From NCBI GenBank assembly GCA_946803715.1, contig CAMPET010000199.1, positions 26,818 through 90,817 on the forward strand: DNA of 64,000 bases, read 5' to 3'. The position numbers were made by a program, and so were the translations under genes. This stretch comes from Beroe ovata. Lineage: Eukaryota > Ctenophora > Nuda > Beroida > Beroidae. The notes under the pieces were generated by a model. The model worked only from the letters and a program-made list of their open reading frames with translations, ran no database searches and was not told the DNA's origin. Numbering within the stretch: position 1 is the first letter of the stretch; every line of letters starts with the position of its first letter. Of the stretch, positions 1-12,192 are shown piece by piece.

Positions 1-33
<33 letters not shown>
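1..33. repeat. (AC)n microsatellite at window edge
   Basis: Uninterrupted AC dinucleotide run starting at the first base of the window, so its full length is unknown. Confidence 0.95.
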
Positions 34-35
<2 letters not shown>

Positions 36-325
36 TTGACATCTCATCTCGAGTGCTAGACGTGGTTTTGTGACTAATTCCACCAGACTAATTCCAGTAA
101 ATAAATACTCACTTCTCGATTAGATCTGCTGGAAGATCATCATACGAATTTCAATATGTGTGTGAGCTGCTGTAGATGTCACCGGACACACAAAACCAAG
201 TTTTACCTGTGACCACATCATGCCAACTCCTCTAGCAAACGTATATTATCTACTACGCCAAATGAGCAAGCGATTGTGTAAGTTCACGCATTTGTCAGCT
301 TAACACTACCACGCCCTATTTCCAG

Positions 326-3300
326 GTACTGCGAGCTCTGAGCACGCCCAATGGACTGAAAGACACGCACAAGTTCCTGGATGTGAGAAATTTGGTGGGG
401 TGGTGCTGCAGGAACAGTAACTTCGGTAACGTTGGGAAACCACCTCCGCCCTTCAACATCAATACAAATGCAGGTAATTGCTCCTATATTTGCTGAGGAT
501 ATTATTGCTGAGGATATCCTGAAATACTGATTTTAAGGAGCTGTACTTCAGTCAACATTCCACCAAGTCTTATCAGAGAACCAGTTTGTGTGTGTGTGTC
601 TGTGTGTGTGTGTGTGTGTGTCAGTGTGTGTGCGTGTATCTGTATGTGGGTGTGTATGTGAGTTAGAGTGTGTGTGTCTATCAGTCTATAGGATGTAATT
701 GTTATATGGTGGTGGGGGGGGTGGGCGCGGGGTGTGTGTGGGTGGTGGGGNCAGCTGAAGCTCTCTAGTTCTAGTTCAAGATTCGTTGTAAAGTTTGGTT
801 TCTCCCCTTTCTATCCGTGAGGTTTTACCCGAGAATTTAAAAAAGAACACTGCTGCCCAGCGTGCATTACGTAGTGTCGAATATGTGATGATGTGTGACT
901 CAATACACCAGGAATCAGGATATGATATGCTAGCATTACACAATATATTATGTGCTAGACGTGTGCACCATTATACGTATCAAAAACACAATAAAGTGTT
1001 ACCGATATTCCTCCACTCGGTTTTTTCTCAATATGAACCTGGGGTGAGGTATCCCAGGGGATGTTTTCTCTCGGCCGTTATAACATCTCTCAAATCCACC
1101 AATATATACTTGATCGTTTGTACCCTAGGACTAACCAGTCCCGGCAGAGAAGCTCATCAACAACTTGCGTCAAAACTTGTAGTTTTTGAAAATGCGGTGG
1201 CGCAAGCCTCCTCAAATTGTCGATATGTGTGTGTGTGTGTGTAGTGGGTTGGTGGCGCTATGACATGGCACCTAGGATGCCAGAAGCTCTAGTACATGGA
1301 AACCATATATCGAGTACCATAGGGAACACAGAGCACATATTGCAGCAGCACTGCCGCTTGTCACCGTATCACTATCACTGTGTGTGTGTGTGTGTGTNTG
1401 TGTGTGTGTGTGTGTGTGTGGCACAGCGGTAACACTGGTTTTTACTGGCCGTTCTCATGCTCTGACTCAGAGCTCTCTGCTTTATTCAGAGGTTTTGTGA
1501 TACAGTTGCTCTGAGGTAAACAATCAAGCATGGCCAGATTATAACTCGCTCATTGAGATGTTATCGCAATCGTGATTTTTCATTCTTTGAGGACGCTTCA
1601 AATAAAGATTGGTATGTGCAAGGTCACACACTACTGCAACTATGGCGCCAAGAAGATGCTATCTCTCTGCTTGGCAGATGAAGTGTGGTCTGAAGTTATG
1701 ATCAGCTATAGTCTGGAATGTCATCACACTGATACATGTACCTGATATTTGAGAAGAGCGCGCGCGGCGTGGACTTGCTATAATTGGAAATAGCTGATAA
1801 CTACGTGCTGAAACAAGGTGTTTACCACAGACTTCCGTGTACACTTTCTATACCCAGAAATAGAAATGATCATACCAGACATCGACAGACAGTACTGGTC
1901 AATGTTCATCGGGATTTCAGTTCCAAATACCATCACTACCGTATTTCATCCAAGGTGGTTCCAAGGTAGCTAGTGGTCCCCTGAAATCACGATTTCCATC
2001 AGGAACCCCTTACTCCTACAGAACCTACAGAACCCCATTCCCCATATTTGCATTTGCGCCTGTATAATAGCGCCTGCCATCCTCCCTCAAGCTACAACTC
2101 CTATCTATAAGACACCTTCCCCTCCCTCCCAACACGTCCCCCTGACCCCCTTCTTCCCCCTCTCTCCCAACACGTCCTCTCTCTAATCCCATTCCTCCCA
2201 ACACGTCCCCCCTGATCCCCTCCCTCCCCCTCTCATNCTCCCAACACGTCCCCTCTAATCCCCTCCCTCCCCCTCTCATTCTCTCCACGCAGCGTGCGAG
2301 TCCCTCCACTACCCGTACTTGTGTCACCGTATAGCTACCTGCCACGAGGACGGTGTGACGGTCCTCATATTCATCGTACAACAACTCGCCAGGGTGAGTG
2401 ACAGTTGTGACAGTCAAACTGACATTTGTAACTGCTGTCAGTTTCAAATTCCGTGAGATGAACATAATAAGCTAAACAATTAACATCCTTATCATATCTC
2501 AAAGAATAAAACCATCTGACACTGATTTTACGCTGAATTTTGAACTCATAATGGCGAGTGATTTCCTTTGACACCGATCACTGATCACTGTGCCACATAC
2601 AGATTGACGAGCCCGCTGTGGTGGCATCTCTGCTGGGCATTTTCATCGACACGCTGGCACTGGTGCCACATGTGCCAGAATCACTGCTCTCCACTGCCTA
2701 CAACACTGTTCTCGGTATGATTCACTGTAAATGTCATGTAGGGGTGCAGGGTGTCTGATATGGTAATATTTCTTGTGGAGAGTTGAGATAGTTTTCTAAA
2801 CCAAGGCTAATTTAAACATGGCTTTCCTTGTTGTTTCATGTCATAGGTTCGTGCTTATAACACAGAATAGTAATGCGGCGGTATAAATATGAATAGCGAG
2901 TATAGCCGGTACTGAATGCACTGATCCCGCAGGTTTGCTCCTGTGGCCAACTCCCCACNACCCCTCCCTCCCCCTCTAATCCCCTCTCATTCTCTCCACG
3001 CAGCGTGCGAGTCTCTCCACTACCCGTACTTGTGTCACCGTATAGCTACCTGTCACGAGGACGGTGTGACAGTCCTCATATTCATCGTACAACAACTCGC
3101 CAGGGTGAGTGCTACAGTGACAGCCAAACTGACAGTTGTAACTGCTGTCAGTTTCTAACTCGCCAGATGAACATAATAAGTCAAACAATTAACATCCTTA
3201 TCATATCTCAAGGAATAACACCATCTGGCAATGAATTTTTGCTGAATTTTGAACTCAATGGCGACTGATTTCCGTTGACACCGATCACCGATCACTATGC

Positions 3301-6300
3301 CATGTGTAGATTGACGAGCCTGCTGTGGTGGCATCTCTACTGGGCATCTTCATCGACACGCTGGCACTGGTGCCACATGTGCCAGAATCCCTGCTCTCCA
3401 CTGCCTACAACACTGTACTCGGTATGATTCACAGTAAATGTCATGTAGGGGTGCAGGGTGTCTGATATGGTAATACCTCTTGTGGACAGTTGAGATAGTT
3501 TTCTAAACCAAGGCTAATTTATACATGGTTTTCCTTGATGTTTCATGTCGTAAGTTCGTGCCTATAACGCAGAATAGTACTGCGGTACTGTGGGTATCAA
3601 TATTGATATTGAATAGCGGGTATAGCCGGTACTGAATGCACAGATCCCGCAGGTTTGCTCCTGTGGCCAACTCCCCACAGCCACATTTCCCATCATCTGC
3701 TCGACTTGCTGTACACAGAACTGCGGGTGCCTGGGTGTGCGTTTAGAGAACACCTCCTTCAGACAAACCATGTGGCACTCAAGAGGAATGAACACATCTT
3801 CTACACCCTGGTATGTGTACCTACTATACGAATCTATATCTTGATAATGTTCACTGGGAGAGCTGGCGATATTCCGACATGATCTTGTCATATTTTGTTA
3901 GAAATCGTGTTTAGTACCAACCTACCTATATGGGTTCATGTTTTGAAGAATGGAACTCTATCTGACCGTTTGCTTCCCCCTATACTCCCTATACTTCCTC
4001 ACTTCCCTATACTCCCACTCTTCCCTAATCCCTATACTCCCTCTCTTCCCTCAATGATAGACTCACTCCCTCCCTCACTTCCCTAATCCCTCTTCTCCCT
4101 CCCTCCCTCACTCCCCTTATCCCTATTCTCACTCCCTCCCTCACTTCCCTAATCCCTATACTCCCTCTCTTCCCTCAATGATATGCTCAAGTAAGTCAAT
4201 ACCACCCCCACACAGGACACCTCTGTCGATCACTCGTGCCAGTTTCACGAGCAAATCCAGCTGGCTGCACCAGTCAATCAGGAACAAGTCCTGCGTGCAT
4301 TCCTCGTTCACAGCTTCACATCCCTCGGGCCACAGAAAATATCCTACCTCAAGCAGGCATTGCAGGTAAGCAGCTCTACGCTCCTGGATATTGCCAGATC
4401 TGTGGTCCAAACATAATTGTAATCAAATTCGGATGATAATACATTGCACTATGGATTATATGTTGTATTTACAATACATACACGCGATTCTATTCATCCT
4501 AACCTGAATCCAATAAAAAGCACGTTATCTATAGGTACAACCTCAGTCATGATGTACAATGTATAATGTACAATGTATAATGTACAATGTATAATGTACA
4601 ATGTATAATGTACAATGTACAATATAGAATGTATAATGTATACTAGGTTCAGACCGCACATCTGACACCACAGCAACACCCAGCTGATGACTGCAGTGCC
4701 CGTGTATCCACAGGGTCTAAACTGTGACGATCTGACCATGATCAGCTGTCTCGTGTACGATGTCCAGGAACAGTGTAGTCGGGTAGAGGATCTCCCGACT
4801 GCGAGGCGCCAACTCCATGAGACACTCTTCAGTGTCTTCCACCATATCATCAGTGATGCTCCTGTTACTAAAGGTAATACCATAGCAACACTTTGTTACC
4901 ATAGCAACACAATGTTACCATAGCAACACTATGTTACCATGGTAACACTATGTTACCATAGCAACACTATGTTACCTTAGCAACGCTATGTTACCATAGT
5001 AACATTATGTTACCATAGCAACACTATGTTAATCACTATATCATTTCTGTGGATGAATGATATTCTCCTCATCAGATTTGTACCAAGGGGCCTCGTCATA
5101 CCTGGAATTCATGGCATTTGACAGCAGCATTCCAATTCACGCCAGTAGAGCACTGGAAAACATAATTTACAGGTGAACTCACTATTATGTTGACATTGTT
5201 TTTGACACCACATTTGACATCACTCTGTATTCATATTGCTGCTTGACACAACTTCTCATTGACACCACTTCTATCGCAGTGTGAGAGACACGGTCATGCA
5301 GTCTGCCCGCACTAACCGCCCCTATCTCAACCGATGCGAATCATTGGGCAGCATGCTCTCTTACGAGGTACGGAGCATCACATCGTCCCTCTCCGAGCGG
5401 TATGTTAACGGCGGCAGTCGGAGTGAGAGTGACGTCACGAGTGACGTGACGAGTACGAGCACTGACCCGCCGCCCTCCGTCATTTCGACTGCCGGGGCGC
5501 CACCGCAGCCCTCAGAAAACGGAAACTCGGATCATGAGATGACTGAGGACTCGATATCGATGCAACTTTCCAACCTTCTCGATAACTTGCAGGTTTGTAG
5601 AAACTAGACACGTACTCCCAATATTCGATCCAGCGCGCGCAAAGTCATGTAATTATTCATTTCTGTTATTTAATATCAGCTCTCCTATGATATTCATGAG
5701 TTTAATTCCTGCTCCTGTGTATTTAGGAGTTCTTGGAACCTGAGGAACCAGCTCTGAACGAGGCTGAGATTACAACCAACTTGATGAAGTTCAAATGTAA
5801 CAGAGATAGTGCAGAGAGTGAGGTATAGAGACGATGATGATATCAAACAAAGATTGACAGAAACTTTCCCCTGATAGTGATACCGATATTAGATGACCCG
5901 GTTGCGAACCAGATGTTCACATCGCTTGACATCATGCCCCATTGACACCACTTTAGCTTGACACCACTTTTTCTTTACGCCAATTTAACTTGCCACTTTT
6001 TCCTCAACTCCCTGATCGCAGAACATCGCCGCGAAATGAAAGAAATTCATGTTATAATTTTCAGGACACGGGGTTTGGGAGTGGGCTAGAGCTGGATCTC
6101 GAGACTCTATCTGAAAGGGAGGAGACACCAGTGCTCTCACCCCCCAGCACACTCCCTGATTTGGACAGATCAGAGGAACCTGGCGTCAAGGTGATTACCA
6201 TTTCGTGATTGTGGAGTAACTCTTCGCTGTAATCTCTGATAATTACAGTTGCTTCTCCATTTAATATTCAACAAAATCACATCTTCAAATAAGAGCAAAG

Positions 6301-9300
6301 AAGTTAAACTCGTGAGAATAAGATTGCGGTATGTAAAGCATTTTCAATGAAAGTTTGAAATCAACGGGGAAAAATTAATAGAGTAAAAATATCAATATTA
6401 TCATTGCTATCAGAATTCATTTGATAATGCCGTTGTTAATGCCGGATTACATCCATCATTTTAAGCAGCAACTAACTCCTCCAATTCGCCAAATACTTTC
6501 TCCTTCCCATCCAATATTGCAACCATCAGCATCGTCAACTCAGCGATCTTCTCTTTAGGCATCACTTTGCTCACTGTACACCTTATCTTGTCTTGATCCC
6601 GGTCAATATCTGCTGTTGCCATGGTTCTCACAAACTGGGCAACAACTTCCTTCTCCACTCCGACCCTTTTCATCAGCATGAATATGACGAATGCTGCCAC
6701 AATGAGACTCATCACCGTCTCCCCTAGCATGGTATTATCGTATTCCAGCTGCAGGGAGTTACGATCCACTTCACTTCCCAACTTCCCTGATATCTGCACG
6801 AATTGGTCCATGTAAGTTGAGAGTATCGCGCCACTGCAATCCTCTCCCATGACTTTTGACAGACCGATAAACCAGTGGATTTCCATGCAAACAGATGAGA
6901 TTCCTGCCAATCCGAAATCGTAGAACAGCACGTTTCTGATGGTGTCATTCTCGTCTTTGTCTAGTGCTATGTTGTACGGGTTAACGTCCCCGAGAATTGG
7001 ACAGAAGTAGTCGCTCTTTTGGTCCCTCACTTTCGGTATCAAGTCCCCGAGGTGGGGACCCAGGGCTTGTAATCGTCTCATCAGTTTTATGTACGATTCT
7101 CGGGCAGTTTCATCCATTATCACATCTCCAACGAAAGTGGAGAAAAACTTGGCTGTCAGAGACATTGAGAACTGCAGTACAACAGCAGTGGCCTTGTCTT
7201 TGGGCACATTTGCCACGATATCTGCGAACTCAGCTGTATCGAGCATCAAGGGATAGTTGTTCAGGGCGGGATACTTCCTTTTCATTTCCTCCGCTGTCAT
7301 GTCAGTGGGGAAACACTGTCGTTGCCATGCGTACATCGCGGCATTGATAACCGCGAGATGCTCTGCGATTGCCAACTTGCAGGCTGAGTCATATGCGTCC
7401 TCTGAATTCGACTTGCTTCTCAGCTTTAGGGTTTTCCTCAGTGACAAATCTTCTAGAAACAGCGACTCGCTAGATGATTTATCGCTCCCTTGATCATAGG
7501 ATTTCAAATCCCGTGTACTCCCGTAATACTTGGCAAAGAGCCCCCCGAACCGATCCGCTAGTTGCTGGTCATGACCCCGCAAGAACTTTGTAACCTCCGG
7601 AACAATTGTCTCGTACATAAGAATCTCTTTATCGACAACTTCAGATGTTACTCCGCTCACAGTCTTCACGAATATTCCCAGTTTCTGGCCATCGTTGTCG
7701 GTGACGAGGTATTTGCTCTGTACACTCTGAAAACCCAAATTAGGACACTCAACCCTCTCAATTTGATCGACTGAGGTGAGAGCCAGTCTGTCGCAAAGAT
7801 GTTGCCTGATGGCCGCGTCTTCTGGCGGTAATGTTGTCTCCGACATAATATGACCTGCTAGAAGTCATGTTTAAAGATCGGACTATCATGGGTCAGTGAA
7901 ATATCAAATATTGAACTTGGAGTTGGACCCCCTTCTGTTTGAACTCCTAACCATACCCGACTCTCGAGGTAAACAGTATATAATACGCGAGGAATAAAAT
8001 TCGGACGTGGAATGAACCAAAAATAATGTATTGGATCGTCAAAGTTTTATGACATGAAATATGATATGAATTTTAGCAGTGGCGAGCATCAATTAATGCT
8101 GAAAATGTCGGCAATCTGAATTACGGACTCGAAGAGGATTGGGTGTTGTGTTTTTAGTAGGCAGCAAAATTAACAAGATACGTCAGATTAAAGTTAACAA
8201 GAGGAAATGCAAACAAGGGGAGGAAAAGCGGAAGAAAGATAATATTCCAAATTTAACACTTTCTGTCTAAAGTAAACAGTATGATAAGGTAATAGGAGCC
8301 GCGATTGAGATTGTACAGTTTGCGTGTTCGGTGTTTGTGATCGAATTCACGACCCTATAGTTATACATTCTCATTCGATTTTTCTCTCGAATTATATACA
8401 CTCCAGATACTATGATCTGATTGATACTTTAAACGATACTATGATGTGATCATTGTCCATTGAGTCACTGATTGACCACCCTTTTCCTCAAAATTCCCCA
8501 ATTTTCACCCCTCCCTGATTTCAGAGTCCGGGTCTCCCTCTATTCCTATCCCGGTCTTCGCTCAGCAGCAGCAAATCCTCTGTTTACTCCGCTAAACGGC
8601 CCTCGTCCACAGCGTGGCCTGATTCCTCCACTGACCGCATTCTATCTGTGGCACAGCTTATCACAAACTGGGTGGCATCAAACAAGACCTCATTCAACCC
8701 CGATCACCATGTGGGAAAGATGTGTTTGAGGTGTGGCAAGCCGCATGACACCGTCAAAGTGGCACTAGTTGGATCTGACCGGACTGTGGCTGCCATGGCA
8801 ACGTCGTACAGCGAAATGCTGTCCCAGTCGACGAAGAAATGTGGGAAATTAGACTTTGAGTTCTACTACGTTCCCCTCCGGACCCACACGGTCCCCCACA
8901 AGAACATTGAGATCAGCCAGTATAAGATATACATCAAGTCAGAGTACAACCTATCGGACTATCTGTGTCACATGGACCCACTGTATGCTCAGAAACTGTT
9001 TTACCCCACTCATACGGTACTACGGATCCTACCGTCCATCAAACCGTGTCCGGAAACGCAGGAAGTGGACAAAACTAGTCGAGATCCGGCTCTCATACTG
9101 AGAAATGCGCTCAATGGCTACATCCAACATGCGAACACTTCCTACCATTTGTCAGGTTAGTTGTAAGATTTGTTTTCACTCACTATAATTGTATTGCTCA
9201 ATCTGCAGCTGTGACATGCAGCTCATTGTAATGCAACGCGTGACGTTTAGCCCCACGCGTGACTGTAGTTATCACGCGTTGCTAACCCCACGCGTGACTG

Positions 9301-10760
9301 TAGTTATCACGCGTTGCTAGCCCCACGCGTGACTGTAGTTATCACGCGTTGCTAGCNGTTAGTTGTAAATGTAAGTGTGTTTTCACTCACTATAATTGTA
9401 TTGCTCAATCTGCAGCTGTGACATGCAGCTCATTGTAATGCAACGCGTGACGTTCAGCCCCACGCGTGACTGTAGTTGCTTACCACGTCTTGTAACCAAT
9501 TATCACGCGTGATCCCCGCACAGTTTACCGTGTGGAGTTGTGGAAGAACGAAGTTAGTTACACTGCTCTCACAATGACGCAGTGGCTGGAGATAGGGTTT
9601 CCTGCGTCTGTCCATGATCTTCCTGCTATCCTTGCATCAAGGAATAAGAGTAAGTGTGTGAGTCGCGGATTCTGTAAGCAGAAACCGCGCATCACAGCGG
9701 AATCACAGATTGGAAATGTAATCATTCTACCCTGTTCACGACGCTATGTTCAACTCAAATTAGATATAAGGGTCAATTTCAATCGATATATCGCTATCCA
9801 CGTATTATATATGATCATAAAATCCGTGATTTCCCCCCAGAGAGACGGAAGTCTGTGAAAACTAAAGATCTGAAGCTGTCCTCGGCAGATTTGTCATTCC
9901 ACCCACCAGAATTGAGCTTAAAAATAGACTTTGTAAGATGGGAAAAACTTTGAAACTTCGAGTGATTCTAATGAAATCTCCCGCCTGACTTTTTAGGGAG
10001 AAAATTAACTGCATAATTTGATCTCATATCTGAATTTCTCCTATTACAGAATTCGTCAGACAGTAGCAGTGTCATAGGAAATGGGCCACGTACCTATTGG
10101 TCCATCGTGGCGACCAACGTTCCTCGGCCAGACCTAACAAACCAAGCTCCTGATCCACAGTCACCAGCTCTCAATCTGTCGGTGATTGAGGCAATCAGCA
10201 AGACCAAGAACAAGGTATAACTTTATGATTGTTTGGCATCAGAGTAGGCAGTTGAAATTTTAAATCGCACACTGTATCATGTACAATGTACACTGTGTAA
10301 ATGTAATGTATTATTAACATTGAACAGTGTACAATATACATTAAATTTAAACAGTGTACATTGTACATTACACGTTGCTCACTGTAGGGAGTGGAATACC
10401 TGCCCTGCGAGGAGATCAAGGAATACACAATTCTCGGTATGAATGTGGAATCCACTTCTCATTTCGATGTTGTCATAGACCACTACAAGTATACCAACAT
10501 CAAGAAGTAAGTTGTAAGAGACAAGAGTAGTTTTGTGCCAAACTAAGATTCCTAATTGATATGCAGAATCCATGCAATGAAATCAAGCACACCTATGTTA
10601 TAAATCAGAGGTTCAAGTTTTTAACTTATACGTTAGCTACCACGATGGAACTCAAATCCATTATTTCAGGATTCATGTGACACCGTGGCATGCTCTACAG
10701 GGTACTCAGTCCAAGGACATTACCTTTCCGCTGAAACTCTTCACTGCTGTCGATCATTGA
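326..10760 (+). CDS. PIK3R5-like: PI3K-gamma regulatory subunit, p101/p84 (PIK3R5/PIK3R6) family, 5' end not found
   Basis: Exons: 326-473, 2293-2393, 2603-2714, 3653-3810, 4216-4365, 4714-4873, 5076-5172, 5280-5592, 5727-5822, 6065-6190, 8525-9155, 9524-9649, 9841-9932, 10050-10214, 10388-10506, 10670-10760 (TGA). All have GT-AG borders and the frame closes at every junction, giving about 894 residues, close to vertebrate p101. Family signatures recalled from p101: the N-terminal segment LLLWPTPHSHISHHLLDLL, the central VALVGSDRTV block followed by FEFYYVPLR, and YNLSDYLCHMDPLY. A Ser/Thr/Glu-rich linker lies around exons 8-10, and a basic RRKSVKTK stretch begins exon 13. In the family this protein binds p110-gamma and G-beta-gamma and brings GPCR-driven PIP3 synthesis to the plasma membrane; that role is inferred here. 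A second copy of exons 2 and 3 lies at 3004-3104 and 3310-3421. The initiator exon lies before 326 and was not identified. Confidence 0.85.
585..757. repeat. GT-rich microsatellite with single-N gap at 751
   Basis: Imperfect GT/TGTGTC array followed by a G-rich stretch and a lone N. It lies inside the first visible intron of the PIK3R5-like gene (474-2292). The rest of that intron holds no exon I can support: the open frame at 795-1244 lacks an ATG start and runs into another GT repeat. Confidence 0.85.
1379..1420. repeat. (TG)n microsatellite interrupted by N at 1397
   Basis: About 20 TG units with one unresolved base. Another short TG run is present at about 1225-1241. Confidence 0.9.
2098..2290. 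repeat. CT-rich, CCAACACGTCC-type tandem repeat
   Basis: Irregular pyrimidine-rich repeats of about 35-60 bp, each containing CCCAACACGTCC, end just before exon 2 and are broken by the N at 2236. Confidence 0.8.
2237..3675. repeat. Direct duplication of about 0.72 kb carrying PIK3R5-like exons 2-3
   Basis: Bases 2237-2958 and 2960-3675 are near-identical and are bounded by single Ns at 2236 and 2959. Each holds one copy of exon 2 (101 nt) and exon 3 (112 nt) with matching splice sites; the first copy is cut off 24 bases into exon 4. Exon 3 ends in the phase that exon 2 begins in, so including both copies would stay in frame (71 extra residues). The N-bounded borders and scattered substitutions favour two alleles placed in tandem by the assembler. 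Confidence 0.85.
3966..4180. repeat. Pyrimidine-rich minisatellite (CCCTATACTCCCT type)
   Basis: Many imperfect units of CCCTAATCCCTATACTCCCT and CCCTCCCTCACTT in the intron before the 4216 exon of the PIK3R5-like gene. Confidence 0.85.
4548..4645. repeat. Tandem repeat of GTACAATGTATAAT
   Basis: Roughly six units of a 14-16 bp AT-rich motif within an intron. Related ACATTGTACA strings recur in introns at about 10275-10375 and 30390-30455. Confidence 0.85.
4874..5032. repeat. 20-bp tandem repeat, TTACCATAGCAACACTATG
   Basis: About eight tandem units with rare substitutions, filling most of the intron between exons 6 and 7. The motif resembles an imperfect X-box half-site (GTTACCATAGCAAC), which is an inference. 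Confidence 0.9.
6461..7846 (-). CDS. Intronless CHK/EcKinase-like protein (DUF1679-type), nested gene
   Basis: Single 461-residue ORF from a good ATG at 7846, lying wholly in the intron between the 6065-6190 and 8525-9155 exons of the PIK3R5-like gene, on the opposite strand. Layout fits the CHK/ecdysteroid-kinase-like branch of the aminoglycoside/choline kinase superfamily: an N-lobe with LGIFVKTVSG, the YYGSTRDL and LFLEDLSL segments, a helical insert, then GDVNPYN as catalytic loop and YDFGLAG as metal-binding motif. The usual catalytic-loop His (HGD) is Leu here (LGD), while Asp, Asn and the DFG-type Asp remain, so activity is plausible but unproven. Family members phosphorylate small alcohols; the substrate cannot be read from sequence. 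The absence of introns among intron-rich neighbours suggests origin by retrocopy or transfer. Confidence 0.75.
   Translation of the reverse strand: MSETTLPPEDAAIRQHLCDRLALTSVDQIERVECPNLGFQSVQSKYLVTDNDGQKLGIFVKTVSGVTSEVVDKEILMYETIVPEVTKFLRGHDQQLADRFGGLFAKYYGSTRDLKSYDQGSDKSSSESLFLEDLSLRKTLKLRSKSNSEDAYDSACKLAIAEHLAVINAAMYAWQRQCFPTDMTAEEMKRKYPALNNYPLMLDTAEFADIVANVPKDKATAVVLQFSMSLTAKFFSTFVGDVIMDETARESYIKLMRRLQALGPHLGDLIPKVRDQKSDYFCPILGDVNPYNIALDKDENDTIRNVLFYDFGLAGISSVCMEIHWFIGLSKVMGEDCSGAILSTYMDQFVQISGKLGSEVDRNSLQLEYDNTMLGETVMSLIVAAFVIFMLMKRVGVEKEVVAQFVRTMATADIDRDQDKIRCTVSKVMPKEKIAELTMLMVAILDGKEKVFGELEELVAA
7850..8524. other. Intron remainder upstream of the nested kinase gene
   Basis: AT-rich sequence between the kinase start codon and the next PIK3R5-like exon. 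It must contain the promoter of the nested minus-strand gene. No clear TATA box, repeat or coding exon was recognised. Confidence 0.4.
9152..9520. repeat. ACGCGTGA-type tandem and duplicated intronic repeat
   Basis: Two copies of a roughly 200-bp block (9156-9356 and 9358-9520) are separated by a single N at 9357. Within the first, a 34-bp unit ending in TATCACGCGTTGCTA is repeated about three times. It fills the intron before the 9524 exon of the PIK3R5-like gene. Confidence 0.85.
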
Positions 10761-11780
10761 TATATTATGTGTGTGAGCGTGTTTGAACATCGTAAAGTTA
10801 ATTGCAGATCACTGGATAAAGAATTGGGAATTGCTATGGTGGGGAAGTTAAACAGAAATAATGGAATATGGATGGAGAAGGTTAAAATGTCAAATTTCGA
10901 TGGGGAAAGTGATATCTGATGCTGATACGGTTACGTTGGGAAAGAAGCGAATAATCCCATCGTCATGCCTCTGGGCAATACATCACAATGATCTCGCTAA
11001 GCGCTAACACTCGGGCAAAAGTTCAGAATATGTTGTTAAACATGAAGACTGTGGTTGAGTAACGATATCGACCTTTGGTCGAGACTAAAGACGGACAGGG
11101 CAACTTCGGCAAACTTGTACTGTGTGTCTCGCCCGCCAAACACGTTACACGGTCGACGGCGGAATCCGTTTAGAATTGGGAATGCTGCATAAATAGTACC
11201 CTTCGGCCTTCATACCTTCCTCTCGTACCTCTCGTAGGTTTTTGCTGGAAATCCGAGCTAGACCGTCTGTTGTAGACCACCTGTGCTCCATTCCAGTAGC
11301 GAGTTCGAGTTAGGGGACGTATACCCGGGTACTGGGACCGGGGGTTGATCTGGATAAGTGCTCCCGGCGGCATGGCGCGGTTTGAAATACAATTACCTGG
11401 TTCTCGGTCATTGCTTGACATATTTTGGTCTAACGCCTGAAATTGATATTTAGGCCATATGATCAAGTAGGTCATAGGTCAAGAGACCGCTCAGTGGCTA
11501 ATATTTGTAATTGAATACTTCAATACTAATTTGCATGAAAAAATATTGCATTAAGATTTCACGCTGCGATGATGGATGATAATGATTATGCAATATGCGT
11601 CTATTATATATTTCTAATTCGTGAATTTCACGAAATTTTGAACTGAATCCATTATGTGTAAGTGTTTCTGTTCGCAAAATTGTATTTCAATTTGCAAGAA
11701 TGTCAGAATATAAATTGCCCGGTTATGTTAAGTTCTTCTTGGAACTAGTACTGTAGATACATTGCCAGATTTTATTTTTA
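10761..11780. other. Intergenic region, no gene recognised
   Basis: Downstream of the PIK3R5-like stop. A 101-codon ATG-started ORF on the minus strand (11475-11170) is basic and polar, matches no family I know, and lacks clear exon context. The rest is AT-rich with no identified element. Confidence 0.4.
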
Positions 11781-12191
11781 CCAACTGATAGTTGTCAGAT
11801 GTTACCTGAATACCTGACCTGTATCTTGCGCGCGGCGCGCGCGAGATACAGGTCAGGTATAACAGCTGTGAGCTGACAAAACTGATACTGATAGCATTGT
11901 ACATGAGGCGCGCTGGCGAAAATAATTTGCGCGCGCAACAAAATTCTCGACAGTGGCTATCATTGACGGCCAAGTTGTAGGATTTCACCCTACCCTTGCT
12001 GGGGCGGATTGAAAATCGCGCGCACCGACGGTAGGGTAAAATCCTACAACGGCCAAGTTGCAAGCCGCGACTATAAAATATCCCACGAGCCATAAAATAT
12101 TTGCCGGATGTTATCTGTCCACTGTTTCTTGCGCGCGGCGCGCGCGCCTTCATCGAAGGCCGAAACAGTTTCGGCCTTCGATGAAGGCGCG
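11781..12191. repeat. Nest of palindromic MITEs with GCGCGC cores
   Basis: Three back-to-back palindromes: about 11809-11862 (TACCTGACCTGTATCTTGCG arms), about 11975-12050 (GTAGGATTTCACCCTACC-like arms) and about 12147-12191 (CGCCTTCATCGAAGGCCGAA arms, cut by the N at 12192). A left arm of the 82-bp MITE described at 43643 begins at about 12101. Insertion of elements into one another explains the layout. Confidence 0.75.
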
Positions 12192-12192
12192 N

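Noticed and set aside
795-1244. 149-codon + frame as an extra PIK3R5-like exon
   Set aside because: Starts without ATG, runs into a GT repeat, resembles no part of p101, and exon 1 joins exon 2 in phase without it.
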